Assembly: GCA_026874595.1 (NCBI GenBank) | Contig: CM049309.1 | Location: forward strand, 2,206,076-2,270,075 | Direction: 5' to 3' | DNA from: Sipunculus nudus | Taxonomy: Eukaryota > Annelida > Sipuncula > Golfingiida > Sipunculidae | DNA length: 64,000 nucleotides | Shown: positions 1 to 6,851 of the stretch, piece by piece | Numbering within the stretch: the first letter of the stretch is position 1 | Layout: every line of letters starts with the position of its first letter | Made by a program: the position numbers and the translations under genes | Notes under the pieces: generated by a model | Database searches by the model: none | What the model saw: only the letters and a program-made list of their open reading frames with translations | What the model was told of the DNA's origin: nothing

Positions 1-340
1 AGTGAAGTGATAGAATGTCTGACTTGTTATGGGTTTAAATCCACATTCTGCCTTAATTATTTCTATTTCCACCCATAACAAATGGTGGCAGCGGTGGGAT
101 CAATGGAGTTGGTGTTGTGGTATGATAACCCGCCCGGTTATGTAACCCCAGGGATGGATTCCCACGTTCTGGGGACAGAACTTTCTCAGAGAGGGGGTGA
201 ATGTGACCGTGCACACAAAGGTATTCCTACTAGCATTCCCAGTGAAACTTGCTTTATTAGCAAAGCAGTAGAATGTCTGGCATATGTGTCACAGATAATA
301 GGTTTGAAATACATTTAGCCCTATTTCTATTTTCACCTGT
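1..340. other. Possible LTR-retrotransposon remnant
   Basis: TGGTGGCAGCGGTGGGAT at 83..100 follows a CCACCCATAACAAA end and resembles a primer-binding site complementary to a tRNA(Leu) 3' end. A related stretch (TAGAATGTCTG... then TTTCACCTGTTAT) recurs at ~268-350. No gag/pol frame is present. Weak evidence. Confidence 0.25.
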
Positions 341-515
341 TATATTTAGATATTCACTTGACTGTTTTAAGGACTGGTTAGAACTTCTGTATTTATACTT
401 TTTCCTGTACATCTGAAAATGAAATCCAGAGTGGTGATTATTTTAATAGCACTTTTATCAAATAGGATGCTTCATCATTATTCAATAAACAGTGTTACAA
501 GGAACAGGCAATGGA
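341..515. other. Host intergenic/intronic DNA without recognisable feature
   Basis: AT-rich, no reading frame or repeat recognised. Confidence 0.5.
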
Positions 516-868
516 CCTTTCCTTGACCTAGGGACCCATGGGTCTAGATGCTCAGCTGAATTTGTCTATAAAGATAGTTTTATGAGCTTTTTCAAAATAT
601 GAGTCCTGTGATCAGTTTGAAGCCATCCTGTCTACTCAAACTAGAGTTATCATCCATAAACTAATTTGTGAATGAATGGGCCCTGTGAACTTTGACTTAG
701 TTACCCCAAAATCAAAAGGAACCTTCCCCATTGATAGGCACGTAGAAGACTAAAGGTTTGGGATGAAAAGTTTGTTTTAAAATGCATCCAAAATCTTTTT
801 AAAGAAGTGGGTCCTGTGACCTTGACCTTTATTCTCATGACCCCAAAATCAAAAGGGTTCTTTCATTA
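516..868. repeat. Host interspersed repeat, left part, interrupted by the element
   Basis: Shares blocks (GAGCTTTTTCAAAAT..., TCCTGTGATCA.TTTGAA, CCTGTGACCTTGACC, ATGACCCCAAAATCAAAAGG) with 63,200..64,000 and continues at 32500 after the element. Confidence 0.7.
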
Positions 869-874
869 TTGGTG
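869..874. repeat. Target-site duplication, left copy
   Basis: TTGGTG lies immediately before the first base of the left TIR and is identical to 32494..32499. Six base pairs is the standard Polinton duplication length. Confidence 0.92.
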
Positions 875-1223
875 AGTAGTGTATGTAACTATTTGGCCCA
901 TTTTTTGGGAAAATTTGGCCCATTTTTAGCCCTATTTCGATTGGTGGGGAGTTTGGCCCATTTTGAATCCTGGCTTCTGATTGGTCAATAGGGTGGGCTT
1001 CTCATGCATATTAATGAGCTGGTGTGACGTCATGAGAGTGAGCGTCCTCTGGCGGCGGGACGATAAATTATTAATGAAAGTGTTAATGACGGGTTGGTTT
1101 TGATTAATGCCGGGTGTCGCCCCCTGGTGGTATGATGAGAAAGCATTAATGAAAGTGTTAATTGACCGGTTGGTTTTAATTAAGGCAGCGTGTCGCCCCC
1201 TGGCGGCGTGATGGAAAATTATT
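875..1223 (+). repeat. Left terminal inverted repeat (349 bp)
   Basis: The sequence matches the reverse complement of 32145..32493 with two mismatches, both CG versus TG/CA. It contains three TTTGGCCCATTTT-type repeats, inverted CCAAT boxes at 939..944 and 977..984, a perfect CRE palindrome TGACGTCA at 1025..1032, and a direct repeat of about 70-75 bp (around 1067..1220) built on a CCCCCTGG(C/T)GG core. In protein-primed systems the TIR is the replication origin, with the terminal protein attached at the 5' end; that role is inferred here. Confidence 0.95.
1025..1032. promoter_or_regulatory. CRE/ATF palindrome in left TIR
   Basis: Perfect TGACGTCA, repeated in the right TIR at 32336..32343, with inverted CCAAT boxes 40-90 bp closer to the terminus. 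CREB/ATF plus NF-Y sites are a common promoter pairing, so the TIR may act as a promoter or enhancer. Function is inferred. Confidence 0.5.
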
Positions 1224-1420
1224 TGAGATGGTGTGAACTTGTGGATGATTTTGAAATGAATAATAAGACGAGGTTGTGAGGAACAAATAGTTTTATTCTG
1301 AAAAATACAAAACCTTGAACATGAAATAAAATCATCTTAACCTGACCAATTACATCGTGTCTGTTGTGAAAATGCAAAATTAAATGTCTCTATTAGAGAC
1401 AGAAAAATGAAATGTCTTTT
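1224..1420. other. 3' untranslated spacer between left TIR and first gene
   Basis: AT-rich, with no reading frame. On the minus strand it carries AATAAA at 1292..1297, the likely polyadenylation signal of the gene ending at 1421. Confidence 0.6.
1292..1297 (-). terminator. Poly(A) signal AATAAA for the left-most minus-strand gene
   Basis: Plus strand reads TTTATT, about 125 bp beyond the stop codon at 1421..1423. It is the nearest canonical hexamer before the TIR. Confidence 0.5.
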
Positions 1421-2233
1421 TTAATACATCATCGGTTTTCTTCCTTCAGCCTTGCTGTCTGTCGTTGGAGGGTTGGATTGGGGTTGTCCTGACGGTTTTT
1501 CTGTGCGGTTGATGTAGTCGATGATGAAATTCATTTTTTCTCCGTACAGGTCAGCGATATTTTTGACTGCGACGACGATGTCCTCCACTTTTTCTAGGTC
1601 TCTGTCGAAGGCCTGAAAGGAGTCTTTGATATTGTGTGCCATGTTGAGGAGTTTATCGTGGTATTCTGTCAGGTCTTGCATTTGATTTTTTTCTGACGTT
1701 TTCACGGTTGCTTTTCCTCTGCTGGGTGTTTTAGCCTGAGAAGTGCTTGGTTTGGGTTCTATGGTGTCGTTGCTTTTTCTCTTGTTTTGTTTCGTGGTTT
1801 TCTTTTCCTCAGATGTTTGTTTCTTTTTTTCGTCAGCCTTTTGTTTCTGAGCCGGCGCTTCAGTTTTTTCTTTTTTTGGTGTGTTTTTCTTTCTGCGCTT
1901 GGTAGGCGGGATGGTTTTGGTATCCACAGTTCCAGCTCGGGTCGGTATAGCATCAGAAGCAGCAGCAGTGGCTGCGGCGGCGGCGTTAGCTGGAGGTCCC
2001 GGAACAGTTGTAGTGGGTTTATCACTGTTGGTGATTATTTGTGTGCATTCCCAACAGCCTTGGCTATGGCACAAATCTTCTGGCCCTTGTTCTGGTACAG
2101 CAGGACTGGAGTTTTGTGGCATGTCGGGTTGACTTGTGGGGATCAAGTTGTTTTTTATCCACTCTTCCAGTTGGTCAGCTACTGTAATCGTTTCTGTGTG
2201 AAGGGCAGCGCTTTGTAGTTGCATCTGAGCCAT
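1421..2233 (-). CDS. Lys-rich protein with C-terminal coiled coil, function unknown
   Basis: 270 residues, ATG start, with TATA-like CTATAAG about 50 bp upstream at 2281..2287. The N-terminal 30 residues form a predicted amphipathic helix (ADQLEEWIKNNLIP). A short Cys-containing stretch (residues ~54-66) and an Ala-rich segment follow. Residues ~110-185 are Lys/Thr/Glu-rich with NLS-like KRRKK. The last 90 residues, from MQDLTEYHDKLL to FIIDYINRTE, have the heptad look of a coiled coil. I recognise no family. It is the outermost gene of the left arm. The basic linker would suit a nuclear or DNA-associated protein and the coiled coil suggests oligomerisation; both are inferences. Confidence 0.72.
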   Translation of the reverse strand: MAQMQLQSAALHTETITVADQLEEWIKNNLIPTSQPDMPQNSSPAVPEQGPEDLCHSQGCWECTQIITNSDKPTTTVPGPPANAAAAATAAASDAIPTRAGTVDTKTIPPTKRRKKNTPKKEKTEAPAQKQKADEKKKQTSEEKKTTKQNKRKSNDTIEPKPSTSQAKTPSRGKATVKTSEKNQMQDLTEYHDKLLNMAHNIKDSFQAFDRDLEKVEDIVVAVKNIADLYGEKMNFIIDYINRTEKPSGQPQSNPPTTDSKAEGRKPMMY

Positions 2234-2280
2234 GCCGGGTCGAGAGAGCGAGTATGAAGTGGTGTGGTGAAGCGTGATGT

Positions 2281-2287
2281 CTTATAG
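2281..2287 (-). promoter_or_regulatory. TATA-like box of the 270-residue gene
   Basis: Minus strand CTATAAG, ~50 bp upstream of the ATG at 2233. ACCGGAAGC (2296..2304) and the palindrome GCGCATGCGC (2323..2332) lie just upstream. Confidence 0.45.
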
Positions 2288-2342
2288 GCATTCTCACCGG
2301 AAGCAGCCCGGGAAAACTCAACGCGCATGCGCGAACCTCCCG

Positions 2343-2864
2343 TCAGCGCGTCAAGGTTCCTTTGTAGACAGATTCACTGAGGTCATCGGGTACACTGAGG
2401 TCACAGTAGTGCACCTGTGTGAAAGAGTTGTCATCAGTCGGGTCTTTCTCAATGACAGTGTAAACGTATTCATTTCGGAATGGTTTGAGTTGGCAATAGT
2501 TGGTGAGCAAGAACCAGTCGCATTGCCAGTTATTGAAGGGTTCACCGTTATGCGTGGGTACTGTTTGTCCCGGGCAGCCTTTTTCTTCTTCTGACTGATA
2601 GCCGACGTAGCGATGGGCGATGGGATGTGGCCTGCACCATTGTTCAACGATTCCTTCCGGCGTGTTAGGCCAGCGATTTTTATCTCTTTGCAATGTGTCT
2701 TTATTGGTTTGTATTTGGATGTTTTTTATGTGCGCGTTTAAAAGATGGTATGCGCATTTTCTTCTACAGCAGGTCAAGTTTATTTTCATCAGAAAAGCGA
2801 GCCCGTGATGCCATCTCCTAGTTTGTTCAGTGCGGGGTTTCAGCCCAGTACATGTAGTTGTCAT
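2343..2864 (-). CDS. Cys-rich protein, function unknown
   Basis: 173 residues. The first ATG is chosen because a TATA-like CTATAAAG sits ~43 bp upstream (2906..2913), the same spacing as in neighbouring genes. About ten cysteines are spread over the chain (TCCRRKC near residues 31-37, then QWC, GCPG, QCDW, NYC, HYC), with several Trp residues. There is no obvious signal peptide or transmembrane segment. Cys/Trp density suggests a compact metal-binding or disulfide-bonded fold, but I cannot assign a family. Next downstream is the coiled-coil gene; upstream is the penton-like pair. A later in-frame ATG (residue 26) is a possible alternative start. Confidence 0.65.
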   Translation of the reverse strand: MTTTCTGLKPRTEQTRRWHHGLAFLMKINLTCCRRKCAYHLLNAHIKNIQIQTNKDTLQRDKNRWPNTPEGIVEQWCRPHPIAHRYVGYQSEEEKGCPGQTVPTHNGEPFNNWQCDWFLLTNYCQLKPFRNEYVYTVIEKDPTDDNSFTQVHYCDLSVPDDLSESVYKGTLTR

Positions 2865-2905
2865 ATTGTCGGGAAAGTGTGAGTAAAAGCGTAGGCGCGG
2901 GTTTT

Positions 2906-2913
2906 CTTTATAG
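2906..2913 (-). promoter_or_regulatory. TATA box with adjacent triple ETS-type cluster
   Basis: Minus strand CTATAAAG, ~43 bp upstream of ATG 2864. Next to it are ACCGGAAGT at 2922..2930, ACCGGAAGT at 2934..2942 and AACCGGAAA at 2944..2952. CCGGAAGT is the ETS/GABP consensus. Confidence 0.5.
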
Positions 2914-2965
2914 GTGTGGGTACCGGAAGTGGCACCGGAAGTAAACCGGAAAAATTACAAAGGGG

Positions 2966-4261
2966 TTATATTTCTTCATGTATAGGTCTGAAATGCAATT
3001 GCATGAACATTTCACCCCCCGGGACAAATACTGTATTGAATCCTGTGGGGTGTTTGAATTGAAAATTCAAATCAGAGTACCACCCGGTTCGGCATCCGTG
3101 GTAACCCGGAGTAGTAGGTACCTGGTGAAACGTGGATGAGATCTCTTCACGTATGCTGCTGACCGGAACGTTGTAACTGTAGTATGGATAATTTTTCACC
3201 ATAGTGTCATATATGGTGTGTTCGTCTCTGTTGGCGTTTGCTTCGGCTCTGGCGTGAATAGTGGCCAGGATGCGTTCAGGGCCTCGGTTTTCTTTTTTAT
3301 CTGGTGCTGTGGATGTGTTTTCGCTGAACGTATCAGGGTCCGTAAAATCAGTGTGGATTTCAAGCACATTTTCCGTTTCATTGGGATACACTTGTTTCTG
3401 TGTAACGGGTGGATGGTGTATTTGGAAAGATGCGCTGGTTGCCACACCAACCCCGCCGCTCGATTTTCTTATAGTGTAAGTACCTACCTTGTACTGTTTT
3501 TGTATTTGTTCAGTCCCTGCACTGGTCCACTGGTTTTTAAAGTGGTTGTCACCAGATATTACGAACCTAGCTATATTTGCTGTTGCATCAGTTTCATTTT
3601 CATCTGGGGCTGTGAGGTCGCTTAGGAACCCCATAATGTACTGCAATTTTGGGTGCAATTCTACTCTGTATTCATGTCTTTTAACATTTTCTCCAGTCCC
3701 TTGTCCCTTTTGTGTGGCCGGGAACATGAAACCGTGCGAGATGTTGTATTTGGTGCTGTCGGCACCCGCAGATTCTTTGAATGTGGTTTTGTGCACCTTC
3801 AGCAGACCTACAGTGTTTTGTTCGTGTGAAGTCCCGGTCATATTTAGCTTATCTTTTTGACTATTGATATGTTGGACTGCGTTTTTTAACGCTTTCCAGA
3901 AACCGAACCTGGTTACTGAAACAATGGTACTCTTTCCCCAACCTGTAAAATCGTAAAGGCGGGGATAGTACCCCGGTTCCACAAAAGCTTCGGCCGTGTG
4001 TTCACTCAAGGTTTCCCGAGTAGATTTTTTTTTCACCGTGTGTGTAAAACGGATCCAACATTCATTTTCGTGTACGTTGTACCATGCGCTGGGAAAAGAC
4101 AAACGTGTTAATGATATTTCCCACGGGCCACAACGTGGTTCCAGGTAGAAGTTTGGTGTGAGCTTAAAGTTGAAACAACCATTTTCTGGGGTGTATTTCC
4201 TGACATCTCTTTGGAGACTGACGTAAAAACTTTTTGTCCGGTGTATAGTCGGGTCCGCCAT
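2966..4261 (-). CDS. Penton-like (jelly-roll) capsid protein, copy A
   Basis: 431 residues, ATG start, TATA box at 4309..4317. It is clearly paralogous to the next gene: both begin MADPT, share an N-terminal block containing a WE(I/V)(S/A)LTRL.FPS.WYNVHENEC motif (residues ~47-67), share PGYYPR(L/I)Y..., and end in a strand ending GG..(F/L)MQL.FRP. The layout (a WEV-type strand near residue 50 and a closing G...V.L.FR strand) recalls the penton/minor capsid proteins of invertebrate Polintons and adintoviruses, which build capsid vertices. Assignment rests on this pattern and context. A vertex spike or fibre role is the main alternative. Confidence 0.7.
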   Translation of the reverse strand: MADPTIHRTKSFYVSLQRDVRKYTPENGCFNFKLTPNFYLEPRCGPWEISLTRLSFPSAWYNVHENECWIRFTHTVKKKSTRETLSEHTAEAFVEPGYYPRLYDFTGWGKSTIVSVTRFGFWKALKNAVQHINSQKDKLNMTGTSHEQNTVGLLKVHKTTFKESAGADSTKYNISHGFMFPATQKGQGTGENVKRHEYRVELHPKLQYIMGFLSDLTAPDENETDATANIARFVISGDNHFKNQWTSAGTEQIQKQYKVGTYTIRKSSGGVGVATSASFQIHHPPVTQKQVYPNETENVLEIHTDFTDPDTFSENTSTAPDKKENRGPERILATIHARAEANANRDEHTIYDTMVKNYPYYSYNVPVSSIREEISSTFHQVPTTPGYHGCRTGWYSDLNFQFKHPTGFNTVFVPGGEMFMQLHFRPIHEEI

Positions 4262-4308
4262 GGCTGTTTTTTTTTTGTTTTTTTTTAAATTCGCAATGCG
4301 TGATTTGC

Positions 4309-4317
4309 TTTTTATAG
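4309..4317 (-). promoter_or_regulatory. TATA box of penton-like copy A, containing the stop of copy B
   Basis: Minus strand CTATAAAAA, ~50 bp upstream of ATG 4261. The TAA stop of the upstream gene (4312..4314) is part of the TATAAAAA sequence. Confidence 0.6.
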
Positions 4318-5595
4318 CCTGCGCTTACGCTTGGGTCGGAAATAAAGTTGCATGAAAAGTTCACCTCCAGGGATGAAACGAGTTTTGTACCCGCTAGGGT
4401 GTTTGAAATCAAATTGTAATCTACTGTACCAACCGGAACGGCACCTGTGGTACTGGTGAAATGGGACGTGGTATTCTACCGTAGAGGACAGAATTTCGCG
4501 GATTGTGCTATGGGCCGCATTGTAGTTGTAAGAAGGGAACTTTGCGCTCAACGCGTCAATGACTGTGTCTTCTTTCCGATTGGCATTAGCCTCAGGTATA
4601 GCGTGGAACGTAGCCAACACACGTTCGGGACCGCATTGGCCTTGTGGGGATGGAGGTTGGCTTTCGCGAAACGTGTCGGGTTCCGTGAAATCCGTATGTA
4701 TTTCCAGAATGCATTCCATTTCGTTGGGTCTGAGTTGCAGTTGTGGTATACACGTATGGTGGATTTGGTGAGGGATATTAGCTGGGCTTGTAGTTTGATT
4801 ATCTGACAGGTTTTCAGATAAGTAGCTTTTAATTGGGTTTCGTTTGGGATCAACAAACCACCCCCACCCGTCATCGTAATCCAAGACAAAGTTATGTTTG
4901 CAGTGTTGATCACTCGACACTGTTCCGTCGTCAGGTGGGGGCGGTTGTTTAAAACTGGTTCTTTTGAATCCTATCATGCAAGCTAGTTTTCTAGACAAAC
5001 GTAACTCGAAGCTGTGGTTGGTTTCATTTTTTGGGAATGCAATACCCACGTGGATGTTACTTTTCCATGCTGTCTTTTTGTCGCCACTGATACTTTGCAC
5101 GTGTAATCGGACTAGGTTGTTATTTTTGCTGTGTTTTGTGTTTGTTAAATTCAGTTGATCTTTTTGGGACTGAATGGTTTCAAAAGCATCGGCTAGAGCT
5201 TTCCATAAGCCAAATTCCAAGCATGGTTTAATAGATGCAGTATCACTACCTGAAAATTTACCCTCAATAGAGCCAAAGTTGTAGATGCGCGGGTAATACC
5301 CCGGTGCCACAGAAGCTTCCACAGTGTATTCGACAGGTTCTCCCTCACCTGATGAATCAATGTGTGTGAATCGTATCCTACATTCGTTTTCGTGGACGTT
5401 GTACCAGGAACTGGGAAACATTAAACGGGTGAGCGCCACTTCCCATTCCCCGGAGCGTGGATCTAAATACAAATTGGGGTTTAGATCAAATATCAATTGG
5501 CTTCCGTTTTCCAAAACATTTTGGTTATACTTTGTGTGGTCCCCTTTAAGGTTCAAATAGAACCCTCGGGTTTGGCAAAGCGTTGGGTCAGCCAT
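4312..5595 (-). CDS. Penton-like (jelly-roll) capsid protein, copy B
   Basis: 427 residues from the ATG at 5595. An in-frame ATG 19 codons upstream exists, but MADPT at 5595 aligns exactly with the start of copy A and lies 46-54 bp below a TATATAAAA box at 5641..5649. The WEVALTRLMFPSSWYNVHENEC block sits at residues ~48-69, PGYYPRIYNF at ~95, and the closing strand PGGELFMQLYFRP near the C-terminus. Identity to copy A is high in the first ~100 and last ~130 residues and low in the middle, as expected for duplicated capsid proteins whose exposed loops have diverged. The two copies may occupy different capsid positions. The role is inferred. Confidence 0.7.
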   Translation of the reverse strand: MADPTLCQTRGFYLNLKGDHTKYNQNVLENGSQLIFDLNPNLYLDPRSGEWEVALTRLMFPSSWYNVHENECRIRFTHIDSSGEGEPVEYTVEASVAPGYYPRIYNFGSIEGKFSGSDTASIKPCLEFGLWKALADAFETIQSQKDQLNLTNTKHSKNNNLVRLHVQSISGDKKTAWKSNIHVGIAFPKNETNHSFELRLSRKLACMIGFKRTSFKQPPPPDDGTVSSDQHCKHNFVLDYDDGWGWFVDPKRNPIKSYLSENLSDNQTTSPANIPHQIHHTCIPQLQLRPNEMECILEIHTDFTEPDTFRESQPPSPQGQCGPERVLATFHAIPEANANRKEDTVIDALSAKFPSYNYNAAHSTIREILSSTVEYHVPFHQYHRCRSGWYSRLQFDFKHPSGYKTRFIPGGELFMQLYFRPKRKRRL

Positions 5596-5640
5596 ACGGT
5601 GCTTTTTTTCAAAATAAATATTTTTGGGAGTTGTTGGTGT

Positions 5641-5649
5641 TTTTATATA
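5641..5649 (-). promoter_or_regulatory. TATA box of penton-like copy B
   Basis: Minus strand TATATAAAA, ~50 bp upstream of the MADPT start codon at 5595. It supports that start over the earlier ATG at 5652, which falls at the box itself. Confidence 0.55.
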
Positions 5650-5662
5650 CAATCGTCACCCT

Positions 5663-5663
<1 letters not shown>

Positions 5664-5703
<40 letters not shown>
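5664..5703. repeat. (CA)n microsatellite inside the element
   Basis: About 19 uninterrupted CA units in the spacer between copy B's promoter and the 3' end of the PC4-like gene. Being non-coding it can vary in length freely. Confidence 0.9.
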
Positions 5704-5706
<3 letters not shown>

Positions 5707-5754
5707 TTTTGAAAAGAGAAAGTGAGTCAAATTTTTTGCGAACTCAAACTTTGA

Positions 5755-5760
5755 TTTATT
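5755..5760 (-). terminator. Poly(A) signal AATAAA of the PC4-like gene
   Basis: Plus strand TTTATT, ~165 bp beyond the stop at 5924. A second AATAAA-like stretch lies near 5765 on the other strand. Confidence 0.45.
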
Positions 5761-5923
5761 CAAGAAATAAAGAGCAATGGGAAAAAAATTACTGTTCTCC
5801 CCTCTAACATTGAGGGGATTCGAAATACATAACATATATACATTTTGTTGGGAAAAAAAAATAAACAATATGAGATCATAATCAAAGTACATCTTAGCAT
5901 AATAAAGTGTCCAACAAGAGTTC

Positions 5924-6607
5924 TCAGTAAGGGGATTCATCGAAGCTGACTGGATCGTTGTTGCACTTCGGGCACTCCTCGAAGGCTTGGTAGTTTTGAT
6001 GATCTTCATCACACAAGAATGCGCAGGACATTGCCATGATATCTTCCATTTTGCACAGCAAGTTTTTCCATACGTCGAAATACAAGGCAGCTCCTTTCTT
6101 GCAGGGTCTCCTTTGGCCTTGCTTGGTGTAGTACCATTCACGTATATTCACAATGTTTCTCCAGTTACTGCTGGCTGATACACAGACGATTCTTTCCTTG
6201 GGATCTGACGGATCACCGGGTGAGAGAGTGAGGCGGTATTCTTTGTTGCGGTCGTGAAACAGTTCATTTAACGAGCTGTTTATGGCCGTGATGTGGTTGG
6301 ACAGTTTGGTGATTTCTTCAAGCGTCAGCACGATACATTTCTCTTCAGAAGGTTGGCCGTCAACCCACACTGCGATTTTAGTGTCCAGGCCGTAAGGTGT
6401 GGCATACCAATGTGAACCTTCTCCCCCACCAAGGAATACTTTGCTTGCAGCCACACATTCGTTTGGTGGACCTTCTGCATTTGGAACATGTTCTAGTTTT
6501 CTCTTCTTGATCTCAGGTACAGAAGCAGGAGGAACAGCAGCAGCAGCAGCGGCAGCGGCCCCAGGAACATGTTGTCTGTTCTCACTTTTTCTGTTGCTAT
6601 TAAACAT
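5924..6607 (-). CDS. PC4-like single-stranded-DNA-binding protein
   Basis: 227 residues, ATG start. The N-terminus has a pure poly-Ala run (17-24, from GCN repeats) and a basic NLS-like KKRKLEH (34-40). Residues ~139-190 match the PC4/p15 (SUB1) fold: RIVCVS strand, NIVNIREWYY, a Gly turn, QRRPCKKGAALYFDVW, then a helix KNLLCKMEDI. In PC4 proteins the I(D/N)IRE(Y/W)W...PG(K)KG(I/A).L...W signature forms the ssDNA-binding surface. After the domain comes a Cys/His-containing acidic tail with CPKC (212-215). Such a protein would coat displaced single strands during protein-primed replication or act in transcription. ETS sites but no clear TATA box lie upstream, unlike the structural genes, which hints at early expression. 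Confidence 0.75.
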   Translation of the reverse strand: MFNSNRKSENRQHVPGAAAAAAAAVPPASVPEIKKRKLEHVPNAEGPPNECVAASKVFLGGGEGSHWYATPYGLDTKIAVWVDGQPSEEKCIVLTLEEITKLSNHITAINSSLNELFHDRNKEYRLTLSPGDPSDPKERIVCVSASSNWRNIVNIREWYYTKQGQRRPCKKGAALYFDVWKNLLCKMEDIMAMSCAFLCDEDHQNYQAFEECPKCNNDPVSFDESPY

Positions 6608-6851
6608 AGTGGCAATTTGTTATCTGCTATCGGCGTGAATGCGAAAGTGGAAACTAATGACTAGCTGGGCTGGCTTGAAGTGTGAGTGAGCCTCATAGGA
6701 CCCTTCTTATTTGTACTTGTCAAACCGGAAGTCGCGCGGAAAAATAAAAACTCTAACCGGAAGTGATACGGAAAAACTGTGTAGGGGTGATACAATGGAC
6801 CCGACGTGCAAATGAGATAGGCCCAATGTCTTAAAAAGGTGAACTTGAGTG
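6608..6851. promoter_or_regulatory. Divergent promoter region of the PC4-like and RING-like genes
   Basis: 244 bp between two divergent starts. It carries ACCGGAAGT at 6724..6732 and AACCGGAAGT ending at 6764, each followed within 10-15 bp by CGGAAAAA. There is no canonical TATA box (only TTAAAAAG near 6833). ETS-type TATA-less architecture contrasts with the TATA-driven structural genes. Confidence 0.5.

Noticed and set aside
82-318. 78-residue plus-strand frame
   Set aside because: It overlaps a probable retroelement primer-binding site and has no recognisable protein; kept only as part of a possible LTR remnant.
2343-2864. Phospholipase A2 or IL-17-like cytokine identity for the Cys-rich protein
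   Set aside because: No His-Asp catalytic motif and no matching cysteine spacing could be found by eye.
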